From assembly GCF_017115105.1 (NCBI RefSeq), contig NZ_JABXKH010000163.1, forward strand, positions 1 to 64,000: 64,000 bases of DNA. The letters run 5' to 3'. The notes under the pieces were generated by a model. It saw only the letters and a list, made by a program, of their open reading frames with translations, was not told the origin of the DNA and did no database searches. The first letter of the stretch is position 1. Every line of letters begins with the position of its first letter. The stretch is from Nostoc sp. NMS2. Its GTDB lineage: Bacteria > Cyanobacteriota > Cyanobacteriia > Cyanobacteriales > Nostocaceae. Positions 1-9,031 of this stretch are shown piece after piece. The position numbers and the translations under genes are program-made.

Positions 1-54
<54 letters not shown>

Positions 55-242
55 GTTGTGTTTCGAGTTTGTGGCTCCGAAAAAAATATCTTTCGGAATC
101 CTAGTTACTAATTTTTGATTATCTTTTTGGGTTTACCAAAAAGTAAAATCCTTTGACGAGGATTGGTTTTTTCTTAAGCTTTCAAAGTATTATATTTTTC
201 AGGTTCAGAGGTGGTTTGCATCTGTTGCTTTTCCACTTAACT

Positions 243-272
243 AGAATAACTAGTCATCCCCTAGTTTGTCAA
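243..272 (-). promoter_or_regulatory. rRNA operon promoter
   Basis: On the minus strand a perfect -35 box TTGACA (267-272) is followed after 18 bp by a -10-like box TATTCT (243-248). It lies about 190 bp upstream of the 16S 5' end, the expected place for an rrn promoter with a processed leader. The leader (about 55-235) holds a small hairpin, TCCGAAA/TTTCGGA at 75-96, possibly part of leader processing. Assignment is by pattern and position. Confidence 0.75.
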
Positions 273-724
273 GGGGTAAATTTATTTTTTTTCTAAAAGG
301 GCAAATCGCTTGACTGGCATTATTTTCAGATGAATGGGTTAAGCAACGGGGGGAGGCGAAAACAAAGTGGCTAAACCTGACTGTATGAATAATGCACGTT
401 GCTTGTCCCTAAATGGGATCTGATGCAGGTTGAGTGATCATCGAAAAAGGCAGGAGTGGCCTGGCTAGAGGAATTTATCCTGAATCCAAATGCTCGAACT
501 AACTTACTATATTAAGAGCATAATTGTTGCGGAGCTTACGGTTTAAGACTCCTATCCTACAGGTGACGCTTATATGGATATTTAAGCGATCGCCACTGTT
601 ACGTGATCAGAGCGTTTGGAAGAGAAGATCGGCGTTACAGTGAGTCTAGCGCTGTAGAAGGACTTCAAAATTTATAATGAGTTTTTGAGAAAAAGCTAAA
701 AACTAGACTAGGCAAGAAATACAG
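273..724. other. Intergenic region between rrn promoter and rsmA
   Basis: About 450 bp separating the divergent rRNA promoter and rsmA. It has scattered GCGATCGC-like motifs, no convincing reading frame, and no clear promoter for rsmA. I see no RNA gene here. Confidence 0.5.
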
Positions 725-1567
725 ATGATCCGACCGCGTAAGGTCTTTGCTCAACATTGGCTCAAAAGTGAAAAGGCGCTCGACGCAATTATTCAAGCAG
801 CAGAGTGTACGCAAAGCGATCGCTCCCCCAAAGGCGATCGCATCCTGGAAATTGGGCCCGGAACTGGTATTCTAACTCGTCGCTTATTACCCTTAGTGCA
901 ATCTCTGATTGCAATTGAAATAGATCGCGACTTATGCTATCTGTTGTCAAAGCAGCTTGGTAAGACTGAAAATTTTTTACTGCTGCAAGGCGATTTTCTG
1001 ACTCTAGATTTACCATCTTATCTAGTAGCCTTTCCCAATTTCCAAAAGCCAAATAAGGTAGTAGCCAATATTCCCTATAACATTACAGGGCCAATCATTG
1101 AGAAACTGCTGGGTACGATCGCAAATCCCAATCCCGAACCATTTGACTCTATAGTATTGCTGGTACAAAAAGAAGTGGCAGAAAGGTTGTATGCTAAACC
1201 AGGGTCAAAAACCTTTGGGGCGTTGAGCGTGCGGGTACAGTATTTGGCTGAGTGTGAGTTAATCTGCACAGTTCCAGCGTCCGCATTCCATCCACCGCCA
1301 AAAGTTGATTCAGCAGTGGTGCGATTGCGCCCCCGAAAAATAGAAATACCAGCGCTTAATCCCCGACAGTTAGAGAATTTCTTAAAGTTGGGGTTTGGTG
1401 CCAAGCGCAAAATGTTACGAAATAATTTGCAATCAGTCATAGAGCGCGATCGCTTGAACCAATTACTGGAACAATTAAAAATAAATCCTCAAGCCAGAGC
1501 CGAAGATATCAGTGTTCAGCAATGGGTAGTCCTAGCAAATGAGTTAGGAGTCAAAAGTGAGGAGTGA
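725..1567 (+). CDS. rsmA: 16S rRNA (adenine1518-N6/adenine1519-N6)-dimethyltransferase RsmA/KsgA
   Basis: 280 residues, the usual length for RsmA. It dimethylates two adjacent adenines in the 3'-terminal hairpin of 16S rRNA using S-adenosylmethionine, a late small-subunit assembly step. Visible: the SAM-binding motif LEIGPGTGILT near residue 42, the acidic residue closing motif II (AIEID), and the catalytic N-I-P-Y motif (ANIPYNITGP) near residue 115 that defines the KsgA/Dim1 family. The C-terminal part (AFHPPPKVDSAVV, then GAKRKMLRNNL) is typical. ATG start; ispE follows 93 bp downstream on the same strand, a pairing common in bacteria. Confidence 0.97.
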   Translation: MIRPRKVFAQHWLKSEKALDAIIQAAECTQSDRSPKGDRILEIGPGTGILTRRLLPLVQSLIAIEIDRDLCYLLSKQLGKTENFLLLQGDFLTLDLPSYLVAFPNFQKPNKVVANIPYNITGPIIEKLLGTIANPNPEPFDSIVLLVQKEVAERLYAKPGSKTFGALSVRVQYLAECELICTVPASAFHPPPKVDSAVVRLRPRKIEIPALNPRQLENFLKLGFGAKRKMLRNNLQSVIERDRLNQLLEQLKINPQARAEDISVQQWVVLANELGVKSEE

Positions 1568-1660
1568 GGAGTTAAGAGGGAATATGTATGATGATTACTT
1601 TGATTCAAAATCCAAAATTCACCCATTCCCAACTACAACCCATAATTTCTAGCTTTCAAA

Positions 1661-2614
1661 ATGCGTTCTTACAGCCTTATTGCTCCTGCTAAAATCAACT
1701 TGTATCTGGAAATTATTGGCGACCGCCCTGATGGTTATCATGAGTTAGCCATGATACTTCAAAGTATCGGACTTGCAGACCAAATTCATGTGCGTTCTAT
1801 TAGCACTGACACCATCCGTGTTCATTGCAACCACTCACAAGTACCGACAGATAAAAGTAATCTGGCATACCGCGCAGCAGAATTAATGGTAAGGCAATTT
1901 CCCGAAGCCTTTGCTAAATATGGGGGCGTGGAGATTACTATCAATAAGCAGATTCCTGTAGCAGCTGGGTTGGCTGGGGGTTCGACGAATGCAGCAGCTG
2001 TGTTGGTGGGGATAGATTTACTGTGGAAGTTGGGACTAACTCAGTCTGAACTAGAGGAGTTGGGAGGTACACTCGGTTCAGATGTCCCGTTTTGTGTAGC
2101 GGGTGGAACTGCGATCGCTACAGGTAGGGGTGAGCAACTTTCTCCCCTGCCGAGTTTGGATAACATATATATAGTACTGGGGAAATACCGCAGTCTGGAA
2201 GTTTCCACACCTTGGGCATACAAAACCTATCGACAGCAGTTTGGTCATTCTTATATCAGAGATACCGATAACTTGGCAGCGCGTGCTAGTGCAGTTCATT
2301 CAGGAGCAATAGTAAAAGCTATCTTGCATAAAGATACGAGAGAAATTGCCCAAAAATTGCACAATGATTTAGAGCGCGTGGTATTGCCAGCCTATCCCCA
2401 AGTTTTGCAGTTGCGAGAAGTGTTTGCAAATCAGGAAGGCGTTTTAGGAACAATGATGTCTGGTTCTGGCCCAACAGTATTTGCTCTTTTTGAGTCTCAA
2501 CAGCAGGCAGAACTAGTTTTGCTGCAAGTAAGGGAAGCAATTCTTGATGAGGACTTAGAATTGTTTGTAACTCGGACAATTACACATGGTATTAAAGTGG
2601 CATCATCTGTTTAA
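1661..2614 (+). CDS. ispE: 4-diphosphocytidyl-2-C-methyl-D-erythritol kinase
   Basis: 317 residues, GHMP kinase family. It phosphorylates the 2-hydroxyl of CDP-methylerythritol in the plastid-type MEP isoprenoid pathway, which in cyanobacteria feeds carotenoids, phytol and quinones. Seen: the N-terminal APAKINLYLEI motif, the GHMP ATP-binding glycine-rich motif PVAAGLAGGSTNAAA near residue 105, and the C-terminal GSGPTVFALF motif. The stretch before the start is a short A+T-rich spacer without a clear ribosome-binding site. It probably shares a transcript with rsmA upstream. Confidence 0.97.
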   Translation: MRSYSLIAPAKINLYLEIIGDRPDGYHELAMILQSIGLADQIHVRSISTDTIRVHCNHSQVPTDKSNLAYRAAELMVRQFPEAFAKYGGVEITINKQIPVAAGLAGGSTNAAAVLVGIDLLWKLGLTQSELEELGGTLGSDVPFCVAGGTAIATGRGEQLSPLPSLDNIYIVLGKYRSLEVSTPWAYKTYRQQFGHSYIRDTDNLAARASAVHSGAIVKAILHKDTREIAQKLHNDLERVVLPAYPQVLQLREVFANQEGVLGTMMSGSGPTVFALFESQQQAELVLLQVREAILDEDLELFVTRTITHGIKVASSV

Positions 2615-2668
2615 ATAATTCTTTTTCGCTAATGAAGTATAATTTCCCAATTTAAAATCTAAAATGGT

Positions 2669-2998
2669 ATGAATGACAAAAATTTAACACCACCAACTGA
2701 TACTAAAATACAGGGAGCAGCGAGTCCGTTACGCTGTCTAATTGGGGCGGTAGTTTCTGGAGGAATGGGGTATGCACTGTATTCACTGATGATTGCGATC
2801 GCTACAAATTTTGCTAGTAAACCTCTCCATTCAATTAATCCATTGGTAATTAAGATTTCTTCTGCTGTTAGGACTCTGGTTGTTGGTGTAGTTGCTTTAG
2901 GAAGCGGAATATTTGGTATAGTAGCAATTGGTTTGTTGGCTCTGGGAGTGCAATTATTAATGCAGCAATTGAGCAAGCAAAAAAGTAGTGAAAACTAG
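2669..2998 (+). CDS. DUF3082 family membrane protein
   Basis: 109 residues with two hydrophobic segments (about 28-48 and 70-98), separated by a short loop; polar N and C termini. It resembles the cyanobacterial DUF3082 family of small two-span membrane proteins of unknown function, often found after ispE. It starts 54 bp after ispE on the same strand, so it probably belongs to the same transcript. No catalytic motif is visible. Confidence 0.8.
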   Translation: MNDKNLTPPTDTKIQGAASPLRCLIGAVVSGGMGYALYSLMIAIATNFASKPLHSINPLVIKISSAVRTLVVGVVALGSGIFGIVAIGLLALGVQLLMQQLSKQKSSEN

Positions 2999-3012
2999 TA
3001 ATTTGCTTTTAA

Positions 3013-3882
3013 TCAGCAACCTAAGGGCACAAGTTTTTCTAACGCTCCATGATTTTTGAGCAATTGTAGCTTCGCGTTTCTAGAAGGCTGAAGAAGTTGT
3101 TGCTGTTTTCTCCAAGTTTTGGGAGAAAGCCCGTGGTGTTGACGAAACTGGCGAGAGAAATGACATGTATTTTGATAGCCCAGTGCAATAGCAATCTGGT
3201 CGATTGTCTGATTAGTATCTCTGAGTAAAGGACGTGCTGCTGCCATTCGACGCTTAACAATCCAAGCGTTCACAGTTTCTCCTGTTTGTTTTGCGACTCG
3301 ATTAGTCAAGTAAGCAGGCGAATAACCAACCGCAAGAGCCACATCAGACAAAGTAATTCCTTGACGATAATTAGCTTCAATAAAGTCGAAAACCGATTGC
3401 AGTTGAGGAACAGATGGAAAAATGGACTCAGAGTTGAACGATGAAGGTGGTGATTGAATGACTTGATGAGAGTTAGTAGCGTACCAATACCTCAAAAAAG
3501 CTTGCTTTTCTAATCGGACAGCGATCGCTCTGAGCAAATCTTCTATAGTAGAGGGTTTAGTAAGATAATCATCCGCTCCCAACTCCATACCTTTGCGAAC
3601 ATCTGTTTGAGTATTACTCCCAGTCAAAAAAATGAAAGGAATAATTGCTGTGTGAGGATATTGGCGCAACCTAGTTAAAACGGTATAGCCATCCATATCT
3701 GGCATTTGAATATCGCAAATCACTAAGTCGGGTAAATGCTCTTGTGCTTGCTGGATACCAGCCAGTCCATCTTCAGCACCTATGGTGTCAAAACCTTGAG
3801 CCTCAAGAACCTCTAAGAAGAGATTGCGAGTAACAGCATCATCTTCAATTACAAGAATTTTTTTCGACGATTCGTATCTCAT
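3013..3882 (-). CDS. Response regulator: receiver plus AraC-type DNA-binding domain
   Basis: 289 residues from the ATG at 3882. An upstream TTG at 3924 would add 14 residues, but the ATG gives the natural receiver N terminus (KKILVIEDD). Residues about 8-125 are a receiver: DD pair, phospho-acceptor Asp in VICDIQMPDMDGY, the conserved T (LTGS) and K (LTKP). Residues about 175-275 are an AraC/XylS double helix-turn-helix (LSDVALAVGYSPAYLTNRV and IDQIAIALGYQNTCHFSRQF, then GLSPKTWRK). Phosphorylation probably controls DNA binding. No partner kinase is adjacent, so the signal and targets are unknown. Downstream it converges on the DUF3082 gene. Confidence 0.93.
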   Translation of the reverse strand: MRYESSKKILVIEDDAVTRNLFLEVLEAQGFDTIGAEDGLAGIQQAQEHLPDLVICDIQMPDMDGYTVLTRLRQYPHTAIIPFIFLTGSNTQTDVRKGMELGADDYLTKPSTIEDLLRAIAVRLEKQAFLRYWYATNSHQVIQSPPSSFNSESIFPSVPQLQSVFDFIEANYRQGITLSDVALAVGYSPAYLTNRVAKQTGETVNAWIVKRRMAAARPLLRDTNQTIDQIAIALGYQNTCHFSRQFRQHHGLSPKTWRKQQQLLQPSRNAKLQLLKNHGALEKLVPLGC

Positions 3883-5259
3883 TTTTCCATCACTAGGATT
3901 TTTGTGGCAGGGAATGATAACCAAATTCTATGCCGAGTGATATGTCAAAAAGTGATGAGTGTTGAGTTGAAGATGATTATTAATTAACAACTCAGAACAC
4001 TACTATCAGGAAACCAGGAAATCTTTAATTCTGGCTGTAGCACCAATTAAGAGTTAGATTGAACTAACGTATAAGGGCCAGAATCCATATCCCTGCTCAC
4101 TCGGTTAAATAAGTTGGTTTTATAGCCATTGATGGGTTGCTAATCATTACTTTCTAAAATCATCATGGTGCTAATGGCTATTTATAAATAAATGCAATTC
4201 CGAAGAATCTGACATTATTTAGTGGATTTAAATATAATTTTAACAATAAAAAGAGAAAATTTGATATTGGTAATATAAAGATATCATTGATAAACACATA
4301 AATAAACAATCTTTACCTTATTCTTCATTCAAGGTTAGAAGAGTAAAATATTAAGCATAAAAAAACTTTAAATCATAACAAAACAATTTTGTCAATTCTA
4401 ATTTAGATGCATTTATTCTAAGACTTGTAGTTTTAATAAGTGAATTTTTGCTCATCAATTTAACTGATCTTAAACTTGCTCATTTAGGCATCTAACAACA
4501 CGATCGGACAACTCGTCATCTGTCACAAGGAGTACATTATTTTTATTAATTATATACTTGGAGCTTATAAATATTCCAAAAGAAATAGAAAATATTAAGC
4601 AAGAATGTATTTATCAACACGATTTATGAAATTTTTTTGGTACTTCTACCTTCTGAAAGGTCTAATTAGAGGACATTGCAAGAGAAGTCTAATAAAGCCA
4701 CGTGTCTTGACTATATAAAAATTAATAAATTCCATATTCCCTTTCCAAAGTCTAAGTTGGTTTGACACTAATGAAAATAAATAAGATTTCAAAAGCGAAA
4801 AAATAGACATATCTATCAAAAAATCGTTCATATACTCATTTGCTAAAGATTGAGTAAGCTTAACGAAGAAGCAGCTTCTGCAATACGGTTAATCTGTAAG
4901 AGCGGGTTTAATAAGATATTTATAATCCTGGTTAATCCCGCCCCTCCTTTTAATCTAAAATTGTAATAGTTATTAACTTTATTTAAGTTAACCTAAGCAT
5001 TATATTATAATCGTGTTATTTCAGATATGGATAATGCTCTTGAAAAAACTTCAGGAAACGATATGATTATTGGAGTTTAATATTAAACACTTCTAATAGT
5101 TAATTATTTTTAAGTTGATCGAGATAAGTCCGGCTGGTAGTTATTAAAATAGGTGCGGATGCACAAAAGATAGATAATTTGCGGGATTAGAGAAAGGAAA
5201 AAGAAGATAAAAGTCACCAAATACAAAACAGTTTTAATTTACACAGAAGAGCGGATTTT
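3883..5259. other. Long AT-rich intergenic region upstream of the hetP-like gene
   Basis: Nearly 1.4 kb without a supportable gene. It is strongly A+T-rich from 4200 to 5250. An inverted repeat of the GTGTTGAGTTG type lies at about 3958-4001, and another at 4902-4941. Its length is consistent with a large regulatory region for the gene at 5260, but no known operator could be recognised with confidence. Confidence 0.5.
4902..4941. repeat. Inverted repeat upstream of the hetP-like gene
   Basis: GCGGGTTTAA (4902-4911) faces TTAATCCCGC (4932-4941) with one mismatch and a 20-nt loop, in otherwise A+T-rich DNA; a short pyrimidine run (CCCTCCTTTT) follows. It could be a terminator for an unannotated transcript or a protein-binding palindrome. 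Nothing further supports either reading. Confidence 0.4.
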
Positions 5260-5538
5260 ATGACTCAAAATATTACTGGTTATCAAACACAAATGGGTAA
5301 GAAAATCAATAATGAACAAATTGAGCAAATCATCAAAGCGATTATTGCTGGCAAATATTCCTGGGCATGTGTTTTAATTCTGCGGTTTGCTGGTTACAAT
5401 CCCATAGACTATATACCTTACCGCACCTACATTCGACTGCTCAAAAATAACTGCTTAGTTGAAAGTTCAAAACAAAATAAAATTGATACTGAGGCTGTAG
5501 AAGCGTTAAGCCTGAAATCAACCTGGCTTCATCTTTGA
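5260..5538 (+). CDS. HetP-family heterocyst commitment protein
   Basis: 92 residues. The core KYSWACVLILRFAGYNP followed by DYIPYRTYIRLLKNN (about residues 32-68) is the signature of HetP and its paralogues, small proteins that act after HetR and set the timing of commitment to heterocyst differentiation in Nostoc/Anabaena. N and C termini are variable and short, as in the family. HetP itself is longer, so this may be a paralogue rather than hetP proper. It sits alone after a 1.4 kb non-coding stretch, which suggests developmentally regulated expression (inference). ATG start; a purine-rich AGAAGAGCGGA lies upstream. Confidence 0.85.
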   Translation: MTQNITGYQTQMGKKINNEQIEQIIKAIIAGKYSWACVLILRFAGYNPIDYIPYRTYIRLLKNNCLVESSKQNKIDTEAVEALSLKSTWLHL

Positions 5539-5782
5539 AAATGAAAATAATCAAGATAGTACAATTCCTATAAATGAATGTCAGAAATTGAGGCTATTTC
5601 AAGTAAATTGACCACAAAGTTCCATAAGGAAAGGATGAAGACTGAAAACTTTAAATGTCAGGTTATTTACAGATTTCTATTTGTTAAAGGCGTTTCTACA
5701 AAGGCCAATTGAGAAGAATATCTGTTGGATAGCCTGAAATTTTATAATTCATACTTTTTTGGTCACGCCATCCTTAACAATT

Positions 5783-6634
5783 ATGACTTACCCAGTTACT
5801 ACCGCTAATACTTATTTGCAACCTACTCTGAAAGAGATTATATGGCAGAAAAAGCATGAAGTTACACAAATCCAGCAAGAGATGTCTTTTGCTTCTTTGC
5901 AACGCCAGTTAACTGCTGCACCGACTGTGCGAGATTTTATCTCTGCTTTGCAACAGAGTCATTACCGACCTTGTATTATTGCAGAGGTGAAAAAAGCATC
6001 CCTAATTCATGGAATTATTAAAGCAGACTTGGACTCAGTAGCGATCGCTAAAGCTTATGAACGTAGTGGTGCAACTTGTATCTCTGTATTCACCGATCAG
6101 AAGTTCTTTCATGGCAGCTTTGAAAATTTACGCACCATCCGCTACCGGGTAGGATTGCCCCTACTGTGCAAGGAGTTCATTTTAGATCCCTGCCAAATTT
6201 ATTTAGCACGGTCAGCAGGCGCAGACGCAGTGCTATTGATTGCAGCAATTCTCTCAGATAAGGAACTTGAAAACTTTTTGCGAGTAATTCACTATTTGGG
6301 AATGAATGCTTTGATAGAAGTCCATACTTTAGCAGAACTAGATCGGGTGTTAAAGCTTGATGATGTACGACTAATAGGAATTAACAACCAAAGTCTAGAA
6401 GATTTTAACGTCAATATTGACATAACTGAGCAACTACTGGCAGCTAGGCGATCGCAACTACAAAGCTTGGGCATTATGGTTGTTAGTGAGTCTGGCTTAT
6501 ATACATCTGCTGATTTATCCCTTGTAGCTGAAGCTGGTGCACATGCCGTTATAGTTGGCGAATCCCTAGTTAACCAAGAAGATATCCAACAGAGTGTGCG
6601 TAATCTGCTCAAACCTACAGCTATTTTCAGATAA
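5783..6634 (+). CDS. trpC: Indole-3-glycerol phosphate synthase (solitary copy)
   Basis: 283 residues from the ATG at 5783; a TTG at 5759 would add 8 residues without a better ribosome-binding site. A TIM barrel that closes the indole ring from CdRP in tryptophan synthesis. Seen: the substrate-binding motif IIAEVKKAS (family E-x-K-x-x-S), LLCKEFILDPCQIYLARSAGADAVLLI, LIEVHTLAEL, IGINNQ, and VSESG. The usual KKASP is KKASL here. No other trp gene is nearby. It lacks the longer N terminus I associate with the main cyanobacterial TrpC, so it may be a second copy. 245 bp downstream of the hetP-like gene on the same strand. Confidence 0.93.
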   Translation: MTYPVTTANTYLQPTLKEIIWQKKHEVTQIQQEMSFASLQRQLTAAPTVRDFISALQQSHYRPCIIAEVKKASLIHGIIKADLDSVAIAKAYERSGATCISVFTDQKFFHGSFENLRTIRYRVGLPLLCKEFILDPCQIYLARSAGADAVLLIAAILSDKELENFLRVIHYLGMNALIEVHTLAELDRVLKLDDVRLIGINNQSLEDFNVNIDITEQLLAARRSQLQSLGIMVVSESGLYTSADLSLVAEAGAHAVIVGESLVNQEDIQQSVRNLLKPTAIFR

Positions 6635-6901
6635 ATAGACCCAATTACTATATATTCTCCTTTACTGCCCTCTTGCTTCTCTAGTCAAGCTTTTTGGGAT
6701 TGGCGTAGACGCAAAGGGGCATATCGTCAGACATGGCTCATTGAACAACAGATGTTGTAATTTTGGTGTATATTGTAACCCTCGACTTTAACAGATTTCG
6801 GGTTGACACTTTATAGACTGGCTGAAGATTCACAAATTTATACGGAATTAATACCAGCGACACTGAAATTGATAGCAACAACATCACTTATGAGCAAAAT
6901 T

Positions 6902-7507
6902 ATGAACACAACCAAAAGATATTTTTTACCCCTGATTTTTGTGACAATGGCTGTCAGCCTCAGCAGTTGTAGTTCTAACCCCACCGCTCGTAATATTGAC
7001 AGCCCGACGTTATCCCCAACACCAACACCAACGAATAGCGTATCTTCTCAGACTCCTAGCCAAATTCCTAGCGTAGCTCAGTTGAGAGAAAAATCTCCTA
7101 ATCAAGAATCTCCTAAAGAAAATACGCCTTCCCCATCAATTTCTAAAGCTGTCACTAGCAAAACTACTAATGTCACACTATACACAAGCGATACTCAATG
7201 TCAAGAATTCATTCCAGAAAAGGTTTCAGTATCAGCTGAAGAACCAGTCAAAAATATAGTAAGTAAGATATTAGAAAAACGAGATACAAGCGACTTTAGC
7301 TTGTCTGGATATCGTGTCAACATCAAAAATGGCGTTGCTACAGTTGATCTGCGAATATCTCCTGAATCAAAGCGGCAAATAGTTTCTCTTTCTAGCTGTG
7401 AACAGTTTGCTCTGTTTGGTAGTCTCCGCAAAACCTTAACGAGTAATAGCCAATGGAATATTAAAGAGGTTCGCTTCACCGAGCGAGGTGAGGATATTGT
7501 TCTTTAG
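6902..7507 (+). CDS. GerMN-domain lipoprotein
   Basis: 201 residues from the ATG at 6902 (another ATG at 6890 and a TTG at 6803 are in frame, but 6902 gives a clean lipoprotein signal). N terminus KRYFLPLIFVTMAVSLSSC is a lipoprotein signal with the lipid-anchored Cys near residue 22. A Ser/Thr/Pro-rich linker (about 25-85) leads to a C-terminal GerMN/sporulation-type domain (TLYTSDTQCQEF ... RVNIKNGVATVDLRIS ... LRKTLTSNSQWNIKEVRFT). Cyanobacterial proteins of this kind are probably cell-envelope proteins; the precise role is unknown. Confidence 0.8.
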   Translation: MNTTKRYFLPLIFVTMAVSLSSCSSNPTARNIDSPTLSPTPTPTNSVSSQTPSQIPSVAQLREKSPNQESPKENTPSPSISKAVTSKTTNVTLYTSDTQCQEFIPEKVSVSAEEPVKNIVSKILEKRDTSDFSLSGYRVNIKNGVATVDLRISPESKRQIVSLSSCEQFALFGSLRKTLTSNSQWNIKEVRFTERGEDIVL

Positions 7508-7657
7508 TTAAAGATATTAGCTCAAAATATTTTCAGTCTGAACAGCCACAGGACTGATACATCAGCAGTTGCCAAAACAGTGTATGTTTTAGTCAATTGA
7601 AAACAGCTGTAAATAGTGGTAGAATTGACATCAACCTTAACTTTATGGCAGCAATTT

Positions 7658-7729
7658 GCGGGCGTAATTCAGTGGTAGAATGTCATCTTCCCATGGTGAA
7701 CGTCGTGGGTTCGAGTCCCATCGCCCGCT
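7658..7729 (+). tRNA. tRNA-Gly, anticodon CCC
   Basis: A full cloverleaf can be drawn. The 7-bp acceptor stem GCGGGCG/CGCCCGC pairs perfectly with discriminator T. The D arm contains TTCAGTGGTAGAA. The anticodon stem TCATC/GGTGA encloses the loop TTCCCAT (anticodon CCC, reading GGG). The T arm is GTGGG-TTCGAGT-CCCAT. The CCA tail is not encoded. Glycine identity fits the acceptor stem and anticodon. Confidence 0.95.
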
Positions 7730-8289
7730 TTTGTATCAGTTTCAGTAGAAATTCCGGCTTTTGCAGCTTGGGATTCAATGCCCTTAATTAATCGGCTGTA
7801 ACTCCAGCGATGAACGCTCATCGGTTATTCTTCGGCGTATTTTTGTTGAGCTTCCTGTAACCAGGATATTTCTTCTCTACTCTAGATGGGATTTCTTTGA
7901 AATTGAGAACAATAAGTCTTGAAATGGAACTGCATAGTCTAATACGCTTGGGTTAACGCCAAAACCTTAAACTGTGTAGGTTGGGGAGCCACTGCGGTGG
8001 ACGGGTTTCCCGACTTGTTCGCTTTTAGCGTTCCCGCAGGGTAGCAAGTGGCGTTTGAAGAACGAAACCCAACATTTCCAGGGCTTTGTTGGGTTGCGCT
8101 TTGCTTAACCCAACCTACTGGCGTGACAAGGCTAAAATGTTGCATTAAATTTTCTTGTGGTGTAGGCATCTTGCCTGCACCGGACGGGCAAGATGCCCAT
8201 CCCACAAGAAGAAAGCTAATGCACTACTTTAGCCTTGTCGCGCCACTACAATTTTTCACAAAGCCAAGCGTATTGCTGCATAGTCTATT
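7730..8289. other. Intergenic region with a nested inverted-repeat element
   Basis: Between tRNA-Gly and the secreted-protein gene. No gene is supported; short open frames here derive from palindromic repeats. Most of the region (7930-8287) is the repeat element described separately. Confidence 0.7.
7930..8287. repeat. MITE-like element with terminal inverted repeats and flanking direct repeats
   Basis: The sequence CTGCATAGTCTA occurs directly repeated at 7930-7941 and 8276-8287. Between them, AATACGCTTGG (7941-7951) and its exact complement CCAAGCGTATT (8264-8274) form terminal inverted repeats. Inside are further palindromes: GTAGGTTGGG (7976-7985) against CCCAACCTAC (8109-8118); and a long imperfect pair, GGCGTGACAAGGCTAAA against TTTAGCCTTGTCGCGCC (about 8121-8245), enclosing a hairpin of GCATCTTGCC and GGCAAGATGC. 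This is the structure of a non-autonomous insertion, perhaps one inserted into another. No transposase is encoded. Confidence 0.7.
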
Positions 8290-8952
8290 TTAAAACTTAT
8301 TAATAGGTGCATTAGGAACTCGTGTATCTATGAGAGCCTGCGATATATCTGGGATAAACCAGTTAGCCTTATTGCTATTAAGAACTTTCACGGTCGGAAC
8401 ATTCAATTCAATGGCAGAAGTATCTGGATTGCTCTTAATCACCAACTGAGTTCCATCAAGGATCTTCAGAGCCGCAGGTCCTGTCAATTTTTCACCTTGA
8501 CCATTAGGACTAGAAGTGAAATTTGCTACATTGAGATTATTTGGTAGATAGATGCCATCACAATCCCAGTTATTTTTAGTGGACTGACCATTAGCTAGAA
8601 AATACAGACCATTGTCGTATACGGCATCTTCATTGTCTTCATCATTTGGTCTTTTACCGTATACTGCTATGGTATTACCTGTTTGGTTTTCGCATTTACC
8701 CCAGTTAATTCCCGTCTCTAAAGCATATTTTTGCAGTGTTAATTCCTCGGTTCTCTTTTGAATTTCTTCTGGTGTCAGACCTTCAATTTGAGTTTGGGCA
8801 TCTTTTGTTTGAGACAGCTCGTTAAGAGCTTTAGTGACTTCGATATAATCAGGGTTTTTGCTAAATTTTGGTCTATCAGCAAAAGAAGGTTGAGCGAAGG
8901 CTAGATTGGCGACAATCATTAAGACAATTAGCAGAGATTTCCAGACTTTCAT
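8290..8952 (-). CDS. Secreted protein of unknown function
   Basis: 220 residues from the ATG at 8952, which has a good ribosome-binding site (AGGA, 8 nt upstream); earlier in-frame starts would precede the signal peptide. The N terminus MKVWKSLLIVLMIVANLAFA, then QPSFA, is a Sec signal peptide with a likely AxA-type cleavage. The mature part has an acidic, charged first half and two cysteines (GKCENQTG and WDCDGIYLP) that could form a disulfide. I recognise no domain. It lies 79 bp downstream of the CadD-like gene on the same strand and may share its transcript. Confidence 0.75.
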   Translation of the reverse strand: MKVWKSLLIVLMIVANLAFAQPSFADRPKFSKNPDYIEVTKALNELSQTKDAQTQIEGLTPEEIQKRTEELTLQKYALETGINWGKCENQTGNTIAVYGKRPNDEDNEDAVYDNGLYFLANGQSTKNNWDCDGIYLPNNLNVANFTSSPNGQGEKLTGPAALKILDGTQLVIKSNPDTSAIELNVPTVKVLNSNKANWFIPDISQALIDTRVPNAPINKF

Positions 8953-9031
8953 GCTTTGATTCCTGTTGATGGGTAAGATATTTTGTAGTTTGAAATTCAT
9001 TTTGGTAAGAAAATTCATGATGCACATCTTT

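Noticed and set aside
4646..4831. Minus-strand frame of 61 codons in the gap before the hetP-like gene
   Set aside because: A+T-rich, no ribosome-binding site, no recognisable protein features.
7597..7791. Open frame of 64 codons over the tRNA-Gly gene
   Set aside because: It covers the whole tRNA, has no protein features, and starts weakly; the tRNA cloverleaf explains the conservation.
7939..8293. Two overlapping frames on opposite strands in the nested-repeat region
   Set aside because: They translate palindromic repeat DNA; the repeat structure explains them.
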